Below are positions 55,958-64,000 of a DNA stretch of 64,000 nt, in pieces. The translations under genes were made by a program, and so were the position numbers. Positions within the stretch are counted from its first letter, which is position 1. Each line of letters begins with the position of its first letter. Source of the DNA: Arthrobacter sp. NicSoilB4 (GTDB taxonomy: Bacteria; Actinomycetota; Actinomycetes; Actinomycetales; Micrococcaceae); the NCBI RefSeq assembly GCF_019977335.1, contig NZ_AP024653.1, forward strand, positions 3,658,001 through 3,722,000. Direction: 5' to 3'. The notes under the pieces are model-generated. The model had not been told where the DNA came from, searched no databases, and saw only the letters and a list, made by a program, of their open reading frames with translations.

Positions 55958-57655
55958 ATGGCCATCAAATCCACCGCAGATAAAGTCGCCACCATCCAGA
56001 AGGGGTACACCCTCGAGGGCCCCACGATTGAGCTCGGCGCCGCGATCATCGACGGCGAAGTCCACAAGGATGCGCCCGTCCGGCTGCCGCTCTCGATGAT
56101 GAACCGCCACGGACTGGTGGCCGGGGCAACCGGCACGGGCAAGACCGTTACGCTGCACATGATGGCCGAGCAGCTCTCCGCCGCCGGCGTCCCGGTGTTC
56201 CTGGCGGATATCAAGGGCGACCTGTCCGGGCTGGCCACCGCCGCCACGGGCAGCGAAAAACTGATGGCACGCACGGCAGGGATCGGCCAGCCCTGGTCCG
56301 GCAAGACGTTCCCGGTGGAGTTCCTTGCCCTGGGCGGCGACGGCAACGGCATCCCGGTGCGCGCCACGATCACGTCCTTCGGCCCCATCCTGCTCTCCCG
56401 CATCATGGAGCTCAACGACACGCAGGAATCGAGCCTGCAGCTGGTCTTCCACTTCGCCGACAAGAACAACCTCGAACTGATCGACCTGAAGGACCTGCGC
56501 GCCGTCATCCAGTTCCTCACCTCCGCCGAAGGCAAGGACGAGCTCGAGCAACTCGGCGGGCTGTCGAAGGCGACGGCCGGTGTGATCCTCCGTGAACTCA
56601 TCACGCTCGAGGCGCAGGGGATGGAGAAGTTCTTCGGCGAGCCCGAGTTCGACACCGCCGAACTGATGCGCACCGCCCCTGACGGGCGCGGTGTCATCAC
56701 CTGCCTGGAGCTGCCCACCCTGCAGACCAAGCCGATGCTGTTTTCCACGTTCCTGATGTGGCTGCTGGCCGACCTGTTCGAGGACCTGCCCGAGGCCGGC
56801 GACCTGGACAAGCCGAAGCTGGTGTTCTTCCTGGACGAGGCACACCTGCTGTTCAACGGCGCCTCGAAGGCATTCCTGGACGCCATCACCACCACCGTGC
56901 GCCTGATCCGGTCCAAGGGCGTTGGCATTTTCTTTGTCACCCAGACCCCCAAGGATGTCCCCGCGGAGGTCCTGGGGCAGCTCGCCAACCGGGTGCAGCA
57001 CGCCCTCCGGGCCTACACGCCGGAGGACGCCAAGGCACTCAAAGCCACTGTCTCGACCTTCCCGATGAGCGATTACGACCTTGAGGAAACCCTTACGTCA
57101 GCCGGCATCGGCGAGGCGGTCATCACCGTGATGAACGAGAAGGGCGCCCCGACGCCGGTGGCGCTCACCCGACTGCGCGCGCCCGAATCCGTGATGGGTC
57201 CCAGCGCCGACGCCCTGATCTCGAGCACCGTGGCCGGCTCCGCGTTGCTGCCCAAGTACGGCACCGCCGTCGACAACGTCTCCGCCTACGAGAAGATCTC
57301 CGGCAAGGCGTCGGAGGGCAGCGGCGCTGCCGCGGAGCCAGCGGCTCGCGGCGACGGGGCGTCCGACGGCGGCACTTCCAGCGTCGATGCCGAGGCGCGG
57401 CGGATCGAGGAGGACATACTGGGCCGTCCCAGCAGCCGGCCCGCACCGGCCCCCTCATCTCAAGAAACCCGCGAGGCACCCCGCCAGTCCCAGCGCCAGC
57501 CCGCGAACGACGGCGGCATGGCCGGGGACCTCGCTGGTGCCTTGGGCGGCGCCCTCGGCGGCGGGCTCAAAAGCATGGCCCGGTCGCTGGGGACCCAGCT
57601 CGGGCGCGAGCTGCTCCGCGGCGTTTTCGGCACTGCGCCCAAGCGCCGCCGCTGA
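55958..57655 (+). CDS. HerA-like ATPase (DUF853 family)
   Basis: A 565-aa P-loop ATPase of the HerA/FtsK superfamily. Walker A is at residues 56-63 (GATGTGKT) and Walker B near 288 (LVFFLDEAHLLF). IGIFFVTQTPKDVP carries the sensor, and LANRVQHALRAYTPEDAKAL follows. HerA-type proteins move DNA. The function of the DUF853 branch is not settled. The last 130 residues are low in complexity, ending in a Gly-rich stretch (GALGGALGGGLKSM) and basic residues. No nuclease partner (NurA) is adjacent. Probably leaderless or with a very short leader. Confidence 0.9.
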   Translation: MAIKSTADKVATIQKGYTLEGPTIELGAAIIDGEVHKDAPVRLPLSMMNRHGLVAGATGTGKTVTLHMMAEQLSAAGVPVFLADIKGDLSGLATAATGSEKLMARTAGIGQPWSGKTFPVEFLALGGDGNGIPVRATITSFGPILLSRIMELNDTQESSLQLVFHFADKNNLELIDLKDLRAVIQFLTSAEGKDELEQLGGLSKATAGVILRELITLEAQGMEKFFGEPEFDTAELMRTAPDGRGVITCLELPTLQTKPMLFSTFLMWLLADLFEDLPEAGDLDKPKLVFFLDEAHLLFNGASKAFLDAITTTVRLIRSKGVGIFFVTQTPKDVPAEVLGQLANRVQHALRAYTPEDAKALKATVSTFPMSDYDLEETLTSAGIGEAVITVMNEKGAPTPVALTRLRAPESVMGPSADALISSTVAGSALLPKYGTAVDNVSAYEKISGKASEGSGAAAEPAARGDGASDGGTSSVDAEARRIEEDILGRPSSRPAPAPSSQETREAPRQSQRQPANDGGMAGDLAGALGGALGGGLKSMARSLGTQLGRELLRGVFGTAPKRRR

Positions 57656-57660
57656 GCGGA

Positions 57661-57689
57661 TCTTGTCACATGAGGCCCTTGTGACAAGA
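57661..57689. promoter_or_regulatory. Perfect 10-bp-arm palindrome, possible operator
   Basis: TCTTGTCACA (57661-57670), 9-nt spacer, TGTGACAAGA (57680-57689). It begins 5 bp after the HerA stop and ends 39 bp before the next start. The arms are not GC-rich and no T-run follows, so an operator is more likely than a terminator. Confidence 0.5.
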
Positions 57690-57728
57690 GGATTCCTGTG
57701 GGGTGCAGGTAACGTAAGGTAAGTGCAA

Positions 57729-58721
57729 ATGAGTCAGGCGTTGGTCAGGACCGCAGCCGGGTGGCTGCTGGGCCTGATGCTTGCCGTGGCCGCCGGCGTC
57801 GTCGCGATCAACATCGTGAACGACTCCATTGCGAGCCCGCAGCAGCCTGTCCGCGAATATCTCGACGCCCTGCAGAAGGGCGAGGGCGAGAAAGCCCTCG
57901 GCCTGTTGCACGCCACCGTGCCCCAAAGCAACGCGGCCATGCTGGACGGGACGGCGCTGCAGACCGCCACGGCGCGGATCAGCGGCGTGAAGTATGGCGA
58001 GGCGGAGGACCGCGGTGGCAACCGGGTCATGGTCCCGGTTGACTACACGATCGACGGCAGCGCACTGCGGACCGAGTTTCTGCTGGAAAAGTCCAGCACG
58101 GAGTGGCTGTTCTTCCACAGGTGGGCCATGGTTCCGGCCGCCCTGCCGGTCCTGGACGTCACTGTGGTCAACTCCAATGAGGCCACCCTCAACGGGGTTC
58201 CGGTGAACATGCCCAACGGCCGCAACTCCTTCGCCGTCTTCTACCCGGGCGAATACGAGGCCTCACTGGCCGGCGAGTACTTCTCCGCCCCGCCCACCAA
58301 GGCCACGCTGTCCGGCCGGGATGTCCCCGCGGCCCCGCTGAATCTGATGACCGAAGCCACAAACGGACTGAAGGACGCGGTGGGCAGCAAGGTGAAGGAG
58401 TTCCTTGACACCTGCGCCGACACCGCCGACAAGCAGCAAAAGCTCCAGCCAGACTGCCCGTTCTACCACACCACCAACAACCGCGTCGTCGACGGCACCA
58501 TCGACTGGAGCATCACCGAGTACCCGACCGTCAGCATCGAGCCCTTCGGCGGACGCTGGGTGGTGGCGCCCCTGAACGGCAAGGCGCAGATCAAGGCCCG
58601 GCAGGTGGACCTGTTCACCGGGGCCGTGACGGAACTCAACGCAGTCCACGATTTCAGCTTCACCACGCGCCTGGACATCGACGCGGACACCGTCAAGGTC
58701 ACCCCGCTCCTGAGCTACTAG
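57729..58721 (+). CDS. Membrane-anchored extracytoplasmic protein of unknown function
   Basis: A 330-aa protein with one N-terminal membrane helix (TAAGWLLGLMLAVAAGVVAI) and no cleavage site. The rest should lie outside the membrane. The first 110 residues outside look like an NTF2/lumazine-like module (VREYLDALQKGEGEKALGLL). The next part has a beta-rich DVTVVNSNEATLNGVPV block seen in TcaA-like surface proteins. Two cysteines (DTCADT and PDCPF) about 17 residues apart may form a disulfide. ATG 57729 has AAGGT upstream. A GTG 6 nt earlier is possible. No function is assigned. It may be controlled by the palindrome at 57661. Confidence 0.75.
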   Translation: MSQALVRTAAGWLLGLMLAVAAGVVAINIVNDSIASPQQPVREYLDALQKGEGEKALGLLHATVPQSNAAMLDGTALQTATARISGVKYGEAEDRGGNRVMVPVDYTIDGSALRTEFLLEKSSTEWLFFHRWAMVPAALPVLDVTVVNSNEATLNGVPVNMPNGRNSFAVFYPGEYEASLAGEYFSAPPTKATLSGRDVPAAPLNLMTEATNGLKDAVGSKVKEFLDTCADTADKQQKLQPDCPFYHTTNNRVVDGTIDWSITEYPTVSIEPFGGRWVVAPLNGKAQIKARQVDLFTGAVTELNAVHDFSFTTRLDIDADTVKVTPLLSY

Positions 58722-58864
58722 GCCCCGGCCCCGGCGGGAATGGCCCGGCAGCGGCACGCCGGCTGTCACGCAGGGCAGTCTTTTGGGCCCGCCTGCCGCA
58801 CTCCAACCCGGCACTCCGCGAAAATCGCAGCTCCCGGGGGCCAAGAACCTGCCGGCCGTGACGC

Positions 58865-59686
58865 CTAGACCAGATTAGCCCCGGCGAGGACGGCCCGGAC
58901 CTCGGCCAGCATCCGCTCCGGGTGGTGCACGACGTCGTCGTAGTAGTACCGGAGCACGGAGTATCCCCGCACTACGGATGCGTTGTTGCGCCGCTGGTCC
59001 TTCTTGACCTGGGTCCACTCACCGTGATGGCGCCCGTCCAGCTCCACAATCAGCCGGCCCTCCAGCAGGAGATCCACGTATCCGACGCCGTCTATGTGGA
59101 CTTGAGTTTCCACGCTGATGCCCGCCTGGCGGAAATACGTCCTCGCAAGGGTCTCCAGCATGGATTCGGCACCACGGTCCACCCAGTCCAGCACCTGGCG
59201 GGCGCGGCCATTGCGCTTCCCGGGGAGTCGCTCCCGCAGGAACCCGACCGTCATATCGCCCCGGCCAACGGCGCAGTCCACCAAAACCAGGGCTTCAGTG
59301 AACGGCAGGCATCTCAGCGCGTGGATGAGCACGTCGCCCAGGGCAGCAACCGGCCGGTGCGGATGCGGCTCCAGGAGCAGGCCGGAGTGGCCGATCTGCC
59401 CCTCGACGGCTTCCCCGCGCCGGTGCTGAACATGGACGGGACCGGTCGGCTCCAGGGACCAGAGACCGTAGAAGGGGGCCGCGCTGCTACACGTGAGCAA
59501 CTGCCTGTGCTGCAGCAGCGCCACATGGTCCGGGGCCGCCGTCGGGAGGGCATAGATTCCACGGTGCGGCTGTAGGACGCCGGCCCTCACCGCCCGCCGA
59601 AGTGCGGCGTCGTCGATCCCCAAGCGGGCCAGCGCGGGCCGCCGGGCCGCGCCCCCACAGATGGCCAAGGCCCGCAAGACATCCAT
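58865..59686 (-). CDS. AbiEi-like winged helix plus DUF559 nuclease-like protein
   Basis: A 273-aa protein. The first 60 residues resemble the AbiEi antitoxin winged helix (LGIDDAALRRAVRAGVLQPHRGIYALP). The last 100 form a Vsr/DUF559 endonuclease-like domain (VDLLLEGRLIVELDGRHHGEWTQ, then KKDQRRN and RGYSVLRYYYDDVVHHP), with the acid and lysine of the fold present. No AbiEii toxin gene is next to it, so a classical type IV toxin-antitoxin pair is not supported. Such proteins are abundant in Micrococcaceae and their role is unknown. The start is ATG 59686. Confidence 0.82.
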   Translation of the reverse strand: MDVLRALAICGGAARRPALARLGIDDAALRRAVRAGVLQPHRGIYALPTAAPDHVALLQHRQLLTCSSAAPFYGLWSLEPTGPVHVQHRRGEAVEGQIGHSGLLLEPHPHRPVAALGDVLIHALRCLPFTEALVLVDCAVGRGDMTVGFLRERLPGKRNGRARQVLDWVDRGAESMLETLARTYFRQAGISVETQVHIDGVGYVDLLLEGRLIVELDGRHHGEWTQVKKDQRRNNASVVRGYSVLRYYYDDVVHHPERMLAEVRAVLAGANLV

Positions 59687-59833
59687 GGGACCATCGTTTC
59701 CCGCCCACGCGGCGCCGGCATCCCCCGGAACCCCCTATGTGGACATCTTCACGTCACCGGTAGCAGCCTTTTGCGGCCGCCACGGCGTCGAAACCCCGGG
59801 GTTCCGCGGTCCTGGGCCCCATTAAAGCCAAAA

Positions 59834-59871
59834 GGCTGCTGTCCGTGACACCAAGGTCACGGACAGCAGCC
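59834..59871 (-). terminator. Rho-independent terminator after the thioredoxin-NHL gene
   Basis: GGCTGCTGTCCGTGAC (59834-59849) and its perfect complement (59856-59871) flank a 6-nt loop. On the minus strand TTTT follows directly. It lies 24 nt past the stop at 59896. It is the best terminator in the window. Confidence 0.93.
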
Positions 59872-59895
59872 AAAACCGGGCCACTGCGGCGGAGG

Positions 59896-61857
59896 TCAGT
59901 CCATTCCGCGCAGGTCCAGCACCAGCTCGGTGTCGCCGTCGGCCGTCAGCAGCACCGGAATGCCCCAGTCCTGCTGGTACAGGTGGCAGGCCGCGTGGTC
60001 CGGGATTTCGCCGTCCGCGTCCTCGGGACCGTCGCAGGCCGCCGCGCGGGCGGTAATGTGCAGCACGCCCTCGGAAACCTCGGAGGACAGCTCCAGGGTG
60101 CGGAGCAGTCCCACGGACGTCCCGCCGCCGGACACGAGCAGCTCCGGCGGGGTGGAGGAGATCTTCAGCTGGGTCGGGTCGCCCCAGCGGTCGTCGAGTT
60201 TCTGGCCGGTCGGCGCGGTGAAGCGGACGGCCAGCTCCAGCGGTCCGGGGGCCACGGGGCTCTTGGGCCGGTGGGTCTGGGCCGCGCCCTCGTCCACCTG
60301 CTGCGCTTCCTTGGGGATTGGCACGTAGACCAGCTGGTGCTTGTTCGCCTCGACCACCACCAGGAGCGGCTCCGCGCCGGCCACTTGGGTGTGGTCCACG
60401 ATCACATCGGAGGGCTCGGACAGGCCGCGCGCCAGCGTGGAGACCGTGCCGGAGGACGGGTCGTAGCGGCGGACGGCGCCGTTGTAAGTGTCCGCGATCG
60501 CCACCGATCCGTCCGGGAGTACCGTCACACCCAGCGGGTGCTGCAGCCGCGCCTCAGCGGCGGGACCATCGCGGAAGCCGAAGTCGAACAGGCCCTTGCC
60601 GACGGCCGATTCGACGGTGACCGTCCCGCCGTCGCCGATCACGAGTTTGCGCAGCGCCGAAGTCTCGGAGTCCGCTACCCAGATGTTGCCGTCGGCGTCC
60701 TCGGCGAGGCCGGAAGACTGGGCAAACCAGGCTTCCTCGGCCGGGCCGTCCAGCAGGCCCTCGAGGCCGTTGCCGGCGATGATGGACACGGCGCCGGAGC
60801 GCGGGTCGAAACTGAAGATCTGGTGCACGCCGGCCATCGCCACCACGACGGCGTTCAGCTTGGTGGACCAGACCACGTCCCAGGGCGAGCTGAGGGAAAC
60901 CCGCAGCGGGTCCGCCTCCAGTCGGGAGCCGTAGGCGGCGCCTTCCTCGTCCACCCGGGCCGGTCCCGTCTCGAGTAGCCGCTGCACGCCGTTGCCGGCC
61001 AGGGTGCTGACGGTACCGCCCGCGAGGGACAGTCCGCGGAGCCGGTGGTTCACGGAGTCCGCTATCACGACGTCGTAGCCGGTCTCCGCGGCGACGTCAA
61101 CCGGCAGCAGCACCAGGCCCTGGGGTTCGTTGAAGCGCGCTGTGGCGGCGTTGCCGTCGGCATGGCCCTTGTCACCGGAGCCGTAGGTGGCCAGCACGGT
61201 CTGGAAGTCGGTGGAAAGCTCCACGAGGCGGTGGTGCCCGGTGTCGGTGACCAGCCAGGAGCCGGCTTCCGACGCGCTTCCGACGCCGCGGCCTTCCGGA
61301 AGGAACAGCGCCTTGCCGGGGAACCGCAGGGTGCCCGACGTCGGCTCCGGCGCCACATACGGCCCGTCGCCGCGGTGCAGGGTGCCCTTGGCTTCGTGCT
61401 CGGCGATCAGCTCCGGGATGAGCACGGCGAGGCCGTCGGCGTGGCCTTCGCCGGAGAGGTGCGCCACGATGTAGCCCTCGGGATCGATGACCACCAACGT
61501 GGGCCAGGCCCGCGCCGTGTAGGCCTTCCAGGTGTCCAGCTCGGGATCGTCCAGGACCGGGTGGCGGATCTCGTAGCGTTCGACGGCGGCGGCCAGCGCC
61601 ACCGGATCAGCCTCGTGCTCGAACTTGGGTGAGTGCACCCCGACCGTGACAAGCACGTCGGAGTACTGCTGCTCGAGCGGGCGGAGCTCATCCAGCACGT
61701 GCAGGCAGTTGATGCAGCAGAAGGTCCAGAAGTCCAGCAGCACGATCTTGCCGCGCAGGGATTCCAGGTCCAGGGACTTGCCGCCGGTGTTGAGCCAGTT
61801 GCGGCCCACCAGCTCGGAGGCCCGGACCCGGAGGTGGGTGCGTACGGTTTCGGTCAT
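59896..61857 (-). CDS. Thioredoxin-like protein with NHL repeat propeller (NHLRC2-like)
   Basis: A 653-aa protein. Residues about 15-160 form a thioredoxin/TlpA-like domain with the redox motif FWTFCCINCLHV (C48-I-N-C51). From about 170 to 500 there are NHL-type propeller blades (GSWLVTDTGHHRLVELS, ADSVNHRLRGLSL, NIWVADSETSALRKL, VAIADTYNGAVRRY). A C-terminal beta domain follows. There is no signal peptide, so it is cytoplasmic. The function of this family is unknown in bacteria. Its start overlaps the stop of copD-ctaG by 4 nt, which suggests work in the same process, perhaps redox handling during copper delivery. Confidence 0.9.
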   Translation of the reverse strand: MTETVRTHLRVRASELVGRNWLNTGGKSLDLESLRGKIVLLDFWTFCCINCLHVLDELRPLEQQYSDVLVTVGVHSPKFEHEADPVALAAAVERYEIRHPVLDDPELDTWKAYTARAWPTLVVIDPEGYIVAHLSGEGHADGLAVLIPELIAEHEAKGTLHRGDGPYVAPEPTSGTLRFPGKALFLPEGRGVGSASEAGSWLVTDTGHHRLVELSTDFQTVLATYGSGDKGHADGNAATARFNEPQGLVLLPVDVAAETGYDVVIADSVNHRLRGLSLAGGTVSTLAGNGVQRLLETGPARVDEEGAAYGSRLEADPLRVSLSSPWDVVWSTKLNAVVVAMAGVHQIFSFDPRSGAVSIIAGNGLEGLLDGPAEEAWFAQSSGLAEDADGNIWVADSETSALRKLVIGDGGTVTVESAVGKGLFDFGFRDGPAAEARLQHPLGVTVLPDGSVAIADTYNGAVRRYDPSSGTVSTLARGLSEPSDVIVDHTQVAGAEPLLVVVEANKHQLVYVPIPKEAQQVDEGAAQTHRPKSPVAPGPLELAVRFTAPTGQKLDDRWGDPTQLKISSTPPELLVSGGGTSVGLLRTLELSSEVSEGVLHITARAAACDGPEDADGEIPDHAACHLYQQDWGIPVLLTADGDTELVLDLRGMD

Positions 61858-64000
61858 GAGCGTCCTTCCAGCTTTGAGCTGCGTTCGGCCAGCCGGGCAT
61901 CGCGCTCGGCCAGCTTGGCAAACATATCGTTGTAAGCGGTGAGATCGGCGTCGTTATTCCTGTCCGCCGCCCGGTCTGTGCGTTTGGATTCGCGCGCATC
62001 GGAACGGGACCACTGGACGGCGACGCCAATCGCCACCAGCAGTGTGGGCACTTCGCCGATGCCCCAGGCCACCGCGCCGCCCAGCTGTTGGTCCAGCAGT
62101 GCCGATTCGCCCCAGGTCCGGCCGAGGTTGCCGAAGTAGTCCGCGGCCAGCAGCCCGGTGCCGCCCATGATCGCGACCCCGAAGAAGGCGTGGAAGCCCA
62201 TCGTGGCCAGCAGGAGCAGCAGCCGCATGGGGTACGGAGCCCGGCGGGGCAGCGGGTCGGTGCCGATCATGGTCAGTACGAAGATGTAGCCCGTCAGGGC
62301 GAAGTGCAGGTTCATCAGCTCATGGCCCACGTGGTCCCGCATCGCATACCCGAACGCGTCCGAGTAGTAGAACAGCACGATCGAGCCCGCGAAGTTGGCT
62401 GCGGCGAACAGCGGGTGCGTGACGAGCTGGGAGAACTTCGAGTGGATGAAGATCAGCAGCCACTCCCGGGGGCCGCGGGAGCTGTCCCGCCGCGGTGAGA
62501 GCGCGCGCAGGGCCAGGGTCACGGGTGCACCGAGGACGAGGAAGATGGGGGCCACCATGGTCAGGGCCATGTGGTCCACCATGTGCGCCGAGAACAGCAC
62601 CCGGCCGTAGACCGCGGGCGGGCCGGACGTCACGTACGTCAGGACCCCGAGCCCGATCACCCAGTTGACGGCCCGGAACCAGGACCAGGAGTCCCCGCGC
62701 CGGAGAACTTTCCGCATGCCGAGGATGTAGGCCACCAGGCCAAAGACCGCGACGGCGACCCACAGCCAGTCGGGGCGCCATTCGGTCAGCCAGCGCTCCG
62801 GGGTCAGCTCCGGCGGCAGCTCGTAGCCGGAGATGATGAAGGCCGGGGTGGCGTCGGGGGCCAGGGACTCACCCTGCGGCGGTGCCGAGCGGCCGAGCGC
62901 GACGGCGACGCCCGACGTCGCTCCCATCACGAGCAGTTCGACGGCGACGAGCTGCCAGAGCACGCGGCGGGCGGACAGTCCGCCGGTTTGGCTGGCCAGC
63001 TGCGGTATGACCCAGCGCCGGTGCATTAGGCCGATGCCGCCGAGGACCAGGGTCGCCGCCGCCTTCGCCAGGATCAGCTGCCCGTACGTCGAGCCGAGGA
63101 GGTCGGCCCAGGAGGTGAGGCGGATGGTGGAATTGATCACGCCGGAGGCGAAGACGAGGATGAAGGCGAAGCCGGCCAGGGCAGAAAAGCGCCGCAGCGT
63201 CGGTTCGGTGATATCCGGCCGGCCGCCGGTCTTCGAGCCGGAGGCAGCGGCTCCCAGCAGGCCGGAGAGCAGCGCGAGCACGATGATGCCGCCGACCCAG
63301 GCCGATACGCCCACCAGGTGCAGACCGAGCGAGTTGATGGCGCCTTCGTGGTCGGCGGAGCTGGCGGAGTGGCCGATCAGCGCCGAGGGGACCAACCCGA
63401 TGAGTGCGAGCACCAGCGTTGCCGCGAGGCCGCCCGCGGAGCGGACACCGAAGAGCGCGGTGGTGACGACGGCGGCGATGATGACGACGGACAGCCAGGC
63501 GCGGCCGGTCTCGATGTCGGTCATGAAGTAGACCAGGGAACGGGTGAATTCCGGGTCCCCGGAGATGCCCTGCCCGGCGATGTCCGAATAGCTCAGCACC
63601 AGGACGGCAATCGCTGACAGCGTCCAGACGGCGCCGGCCGCGGCTGCGACTGCCAGAGCGCGGGTGAAGGCCGGATGCTCCGGGGCGTCCTTGGCCTTGG
63701 ACCGCGAGCCGGTCAGCGAGCGGGGAAGGATTCCGACGGCGAAGATGAGCCCGCCGATCACGGTGGCCAGTGCGACGTTGTGGACGGCTTTGCTGACCGG
63801 AAGACCCCAGCGGACCAGCGCGCCCGGGTCGGAGACCTCCCGGGCTGCTGCTGCGCCCGAGAACAGCAGGGCGGCAACAAGTCCCAGGAACAAGGCGGCC
63901 AGCCCTGCGAACAGCCACGGCCGGGAGATTCCGGCGGAACCCGCGGCAGGGCCCCTCCCTCCCCCGGTGGGGGTGGGAGTGGTTGCTGTGGCACGGGGAT
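61854..64000 (-). CDS. ctaG: Fused CopD-CtaG copper / cytochrome oxidase assembly protein, 5' end cut by window
   Basis: A large membrane protein still open at base 64000, so its start is outside. The N-terminal half is CopD-like (SKAVHNVALATVIGGLI, LHLVGVSAWVGGIIVLAL, FSALAGFAFILVFASGVINS). The C-terminal half is the CtaG/caa3_CtaG family (FSAHMVDHMALTMVAPIFLV, HELMNLHFALTGYIFVLTMIG), with histidines and methionines that could carry copper. It is expected to bring copper across the membrane and hand it to cytochrome c oxidase. A cytoplasmic charged tail (RESKRTDRAADRNN to the end) closes it. TTG 63893 is just an internal in-frame codon. Confidence 0.9.
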   Translation of the reverse strand, partial: PRATATTPTPTGGGRGPAAGSAGISRPWLFAGLAALFLGLVAALLFSGAAAAREVSDPGALVRWGLPVSKAVHNVALATVIGGLIFAVGILPRSLTGSRSKAKDAPEHPAFTRALAVAAAAGAVWTLSAIAVLVLSYSDIAGQGISGDPEFTRSLVYFMTDIETGRAWLSVVIIAAVVTTALFGVRSAGGLAATLVLALIGLVPSALIGHSASSADHEGAINSLGLHLVGVSAWVGGIIVLALLSGLLGAAASGSKTGGRPDITEPTLRRFSALAGFAFILVFASGVINSTIRLTSWADLLGSTYGQLILAKAAATLVLGGIGLMHRRWVIPQLASQTGGLSARRVLWQLVAVELLVMGATSGVAVALGRSAPPQGESLAPDATPAFIISGYELPPELTPERWLTEWRPDWLWVAVAVFGLVAYILGMRKVLRRGDSWSWFRAVNWVIGLGVLTYVTSGPPAVYGRVLFSAHMVDHMALTMVAPIFLVLGAPVTLALRALSPRRDSSRGPREWLLIFIHSKFSQLVTHPLFAAANFAGSIVLFYYSDAFGYAMRDHVGHELMNLHFALTGYIFVLTMIGTDPLPRRAPYPMRLLLLLATMGFHAFFGVAIMGGTGLLAADYFGNLGRTWGESALLDQQLGGAVAWGIGEVPTLLVAIGVAVQWSRSDARESKRTDRAADRNNDADLTAYNDMFAKLAERDARLAERSSKLEGRS

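Noticed and set aside
54233..57001. A 922-codon minus-strand reading frame
   Set aside because: Only its last 269 codons (DUF1906 protein) are real. The rest lies antisense to the HerA-like and DJ-1 genes and has no recognisable domain.
58865..59686. Type IV toxin-antitoxin system
   Set aside because: Only the AbiEi-like winged helix is present. No AbiEii nucleotidyltransferase toxin gene lies on either side.
1..64000. CRISPR arrays, insertion sequences, prophage or integrase genes
   Set aside because: No spaced direct-repeat array, transposase, integrase or phage structural motif was seen on either strand.

Overview
The window is high-GC actinobacterial DNA, most like Arthrobacter / Pseudarthrobacter (Micrococcaceae). 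The grounds are the codon usage, many short ATGA-type gene overlaps, several starts lying 5-10 nt behind a TANNNT -10 box (leaderless style), an Mrp antiporter operon with fused A/B subunits, a Mycobacterium-type dCTP deaminase, PanD, a PutA without a DNA-binding domain, and a fused CopD-CtaG protein. No insertion sequence, prophage, CRISPR array or rRNA was seen. There is one tRNA, Gly(CCC). Both window ends cut genes: metZ at the left and copD-ctaG at the right.

Layout. 1-2.3 kb: end of metZ and a YbdK-type carboxylate-amine ligase. 2.4-4 kb: an XRE repressor domain fused to a MurA-like enzyme. 4-7.4 kb: ykoEDC, an ECF transporter for a thiamin precursor, behind a TPP riboswitch whose expression platform is a hairpin that masks the Shine-Dalgarno site. 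7.5-8.5 kb: two small conserved proteins. 8.5-15 kb: mrpACDEFG. 15-18.3 kb: a UMF1-type MFS and a KhtT/KhtU cation-proton antiporter pair. 18.3-19.4 kb: dcd and an SRPBCC protein.

19.6-31.3 kb is a catabolic island for an ortho-substituted benzoate (2-aminobenzoate or salicylate). It holds an aromatic acid importer, an aryl-CoA ligase, a fused flavin monooxygenase/Old-Yellow-Enzyme acting on an aryl-CoA, two thioesterases, a small cupin, an FAH-family hydrolase, a RidA deaminase, a TPP-dependent enzyme and a PaaX-type regulator. A plausible scheme is CoA activation, 5-hydroxylation, CoA release, ring opening by the cupin, then hydrolysis by the FAH protein. The amino route would also explain RidA.

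31.5-37 kb: an APH-family kinase, tRNA-Gly, a tiny lysine-rich protein, a carboxyethylornithine-synthase-like dehydrogenase, an exporter with a divergent LysR regulator, and a zinc-ribbon protein. 37.2-43.5 kb is a proline-use module: putA, an APC permease and a LysR regulator. putA and the permease have near-identical promoters, each with the same inverted-repeat operator at the same distance upstream. This is the strongest new regulatory signal in the window.

43.5-64 kb is mixed: panD, an AEC carrier, a sarcosine-oxidase-type flavoenzyme, a secreted HNH nuclease with an Excalibur domain, a GH15 enzyme fused to a HAD phosphatase domain that has lost its catalytic aspartates, a luciferase-like oxidoreductase, a 777-residue exported coiled-coil protein with one cysteine near each end, a secreted DUF1906 protein, a DJ-1/PfpI protein, a HerA-like ATPase, a membrane-anchored protein of unknown function, an AbiEi/DUF559 protein, and a thioredoxin-NHL protein overlapping copD-ctaG. 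Two copies of a hairpin repeat (2351-2410 and 46241-46303) lie just downstream of stop codons, 44 kb apart.
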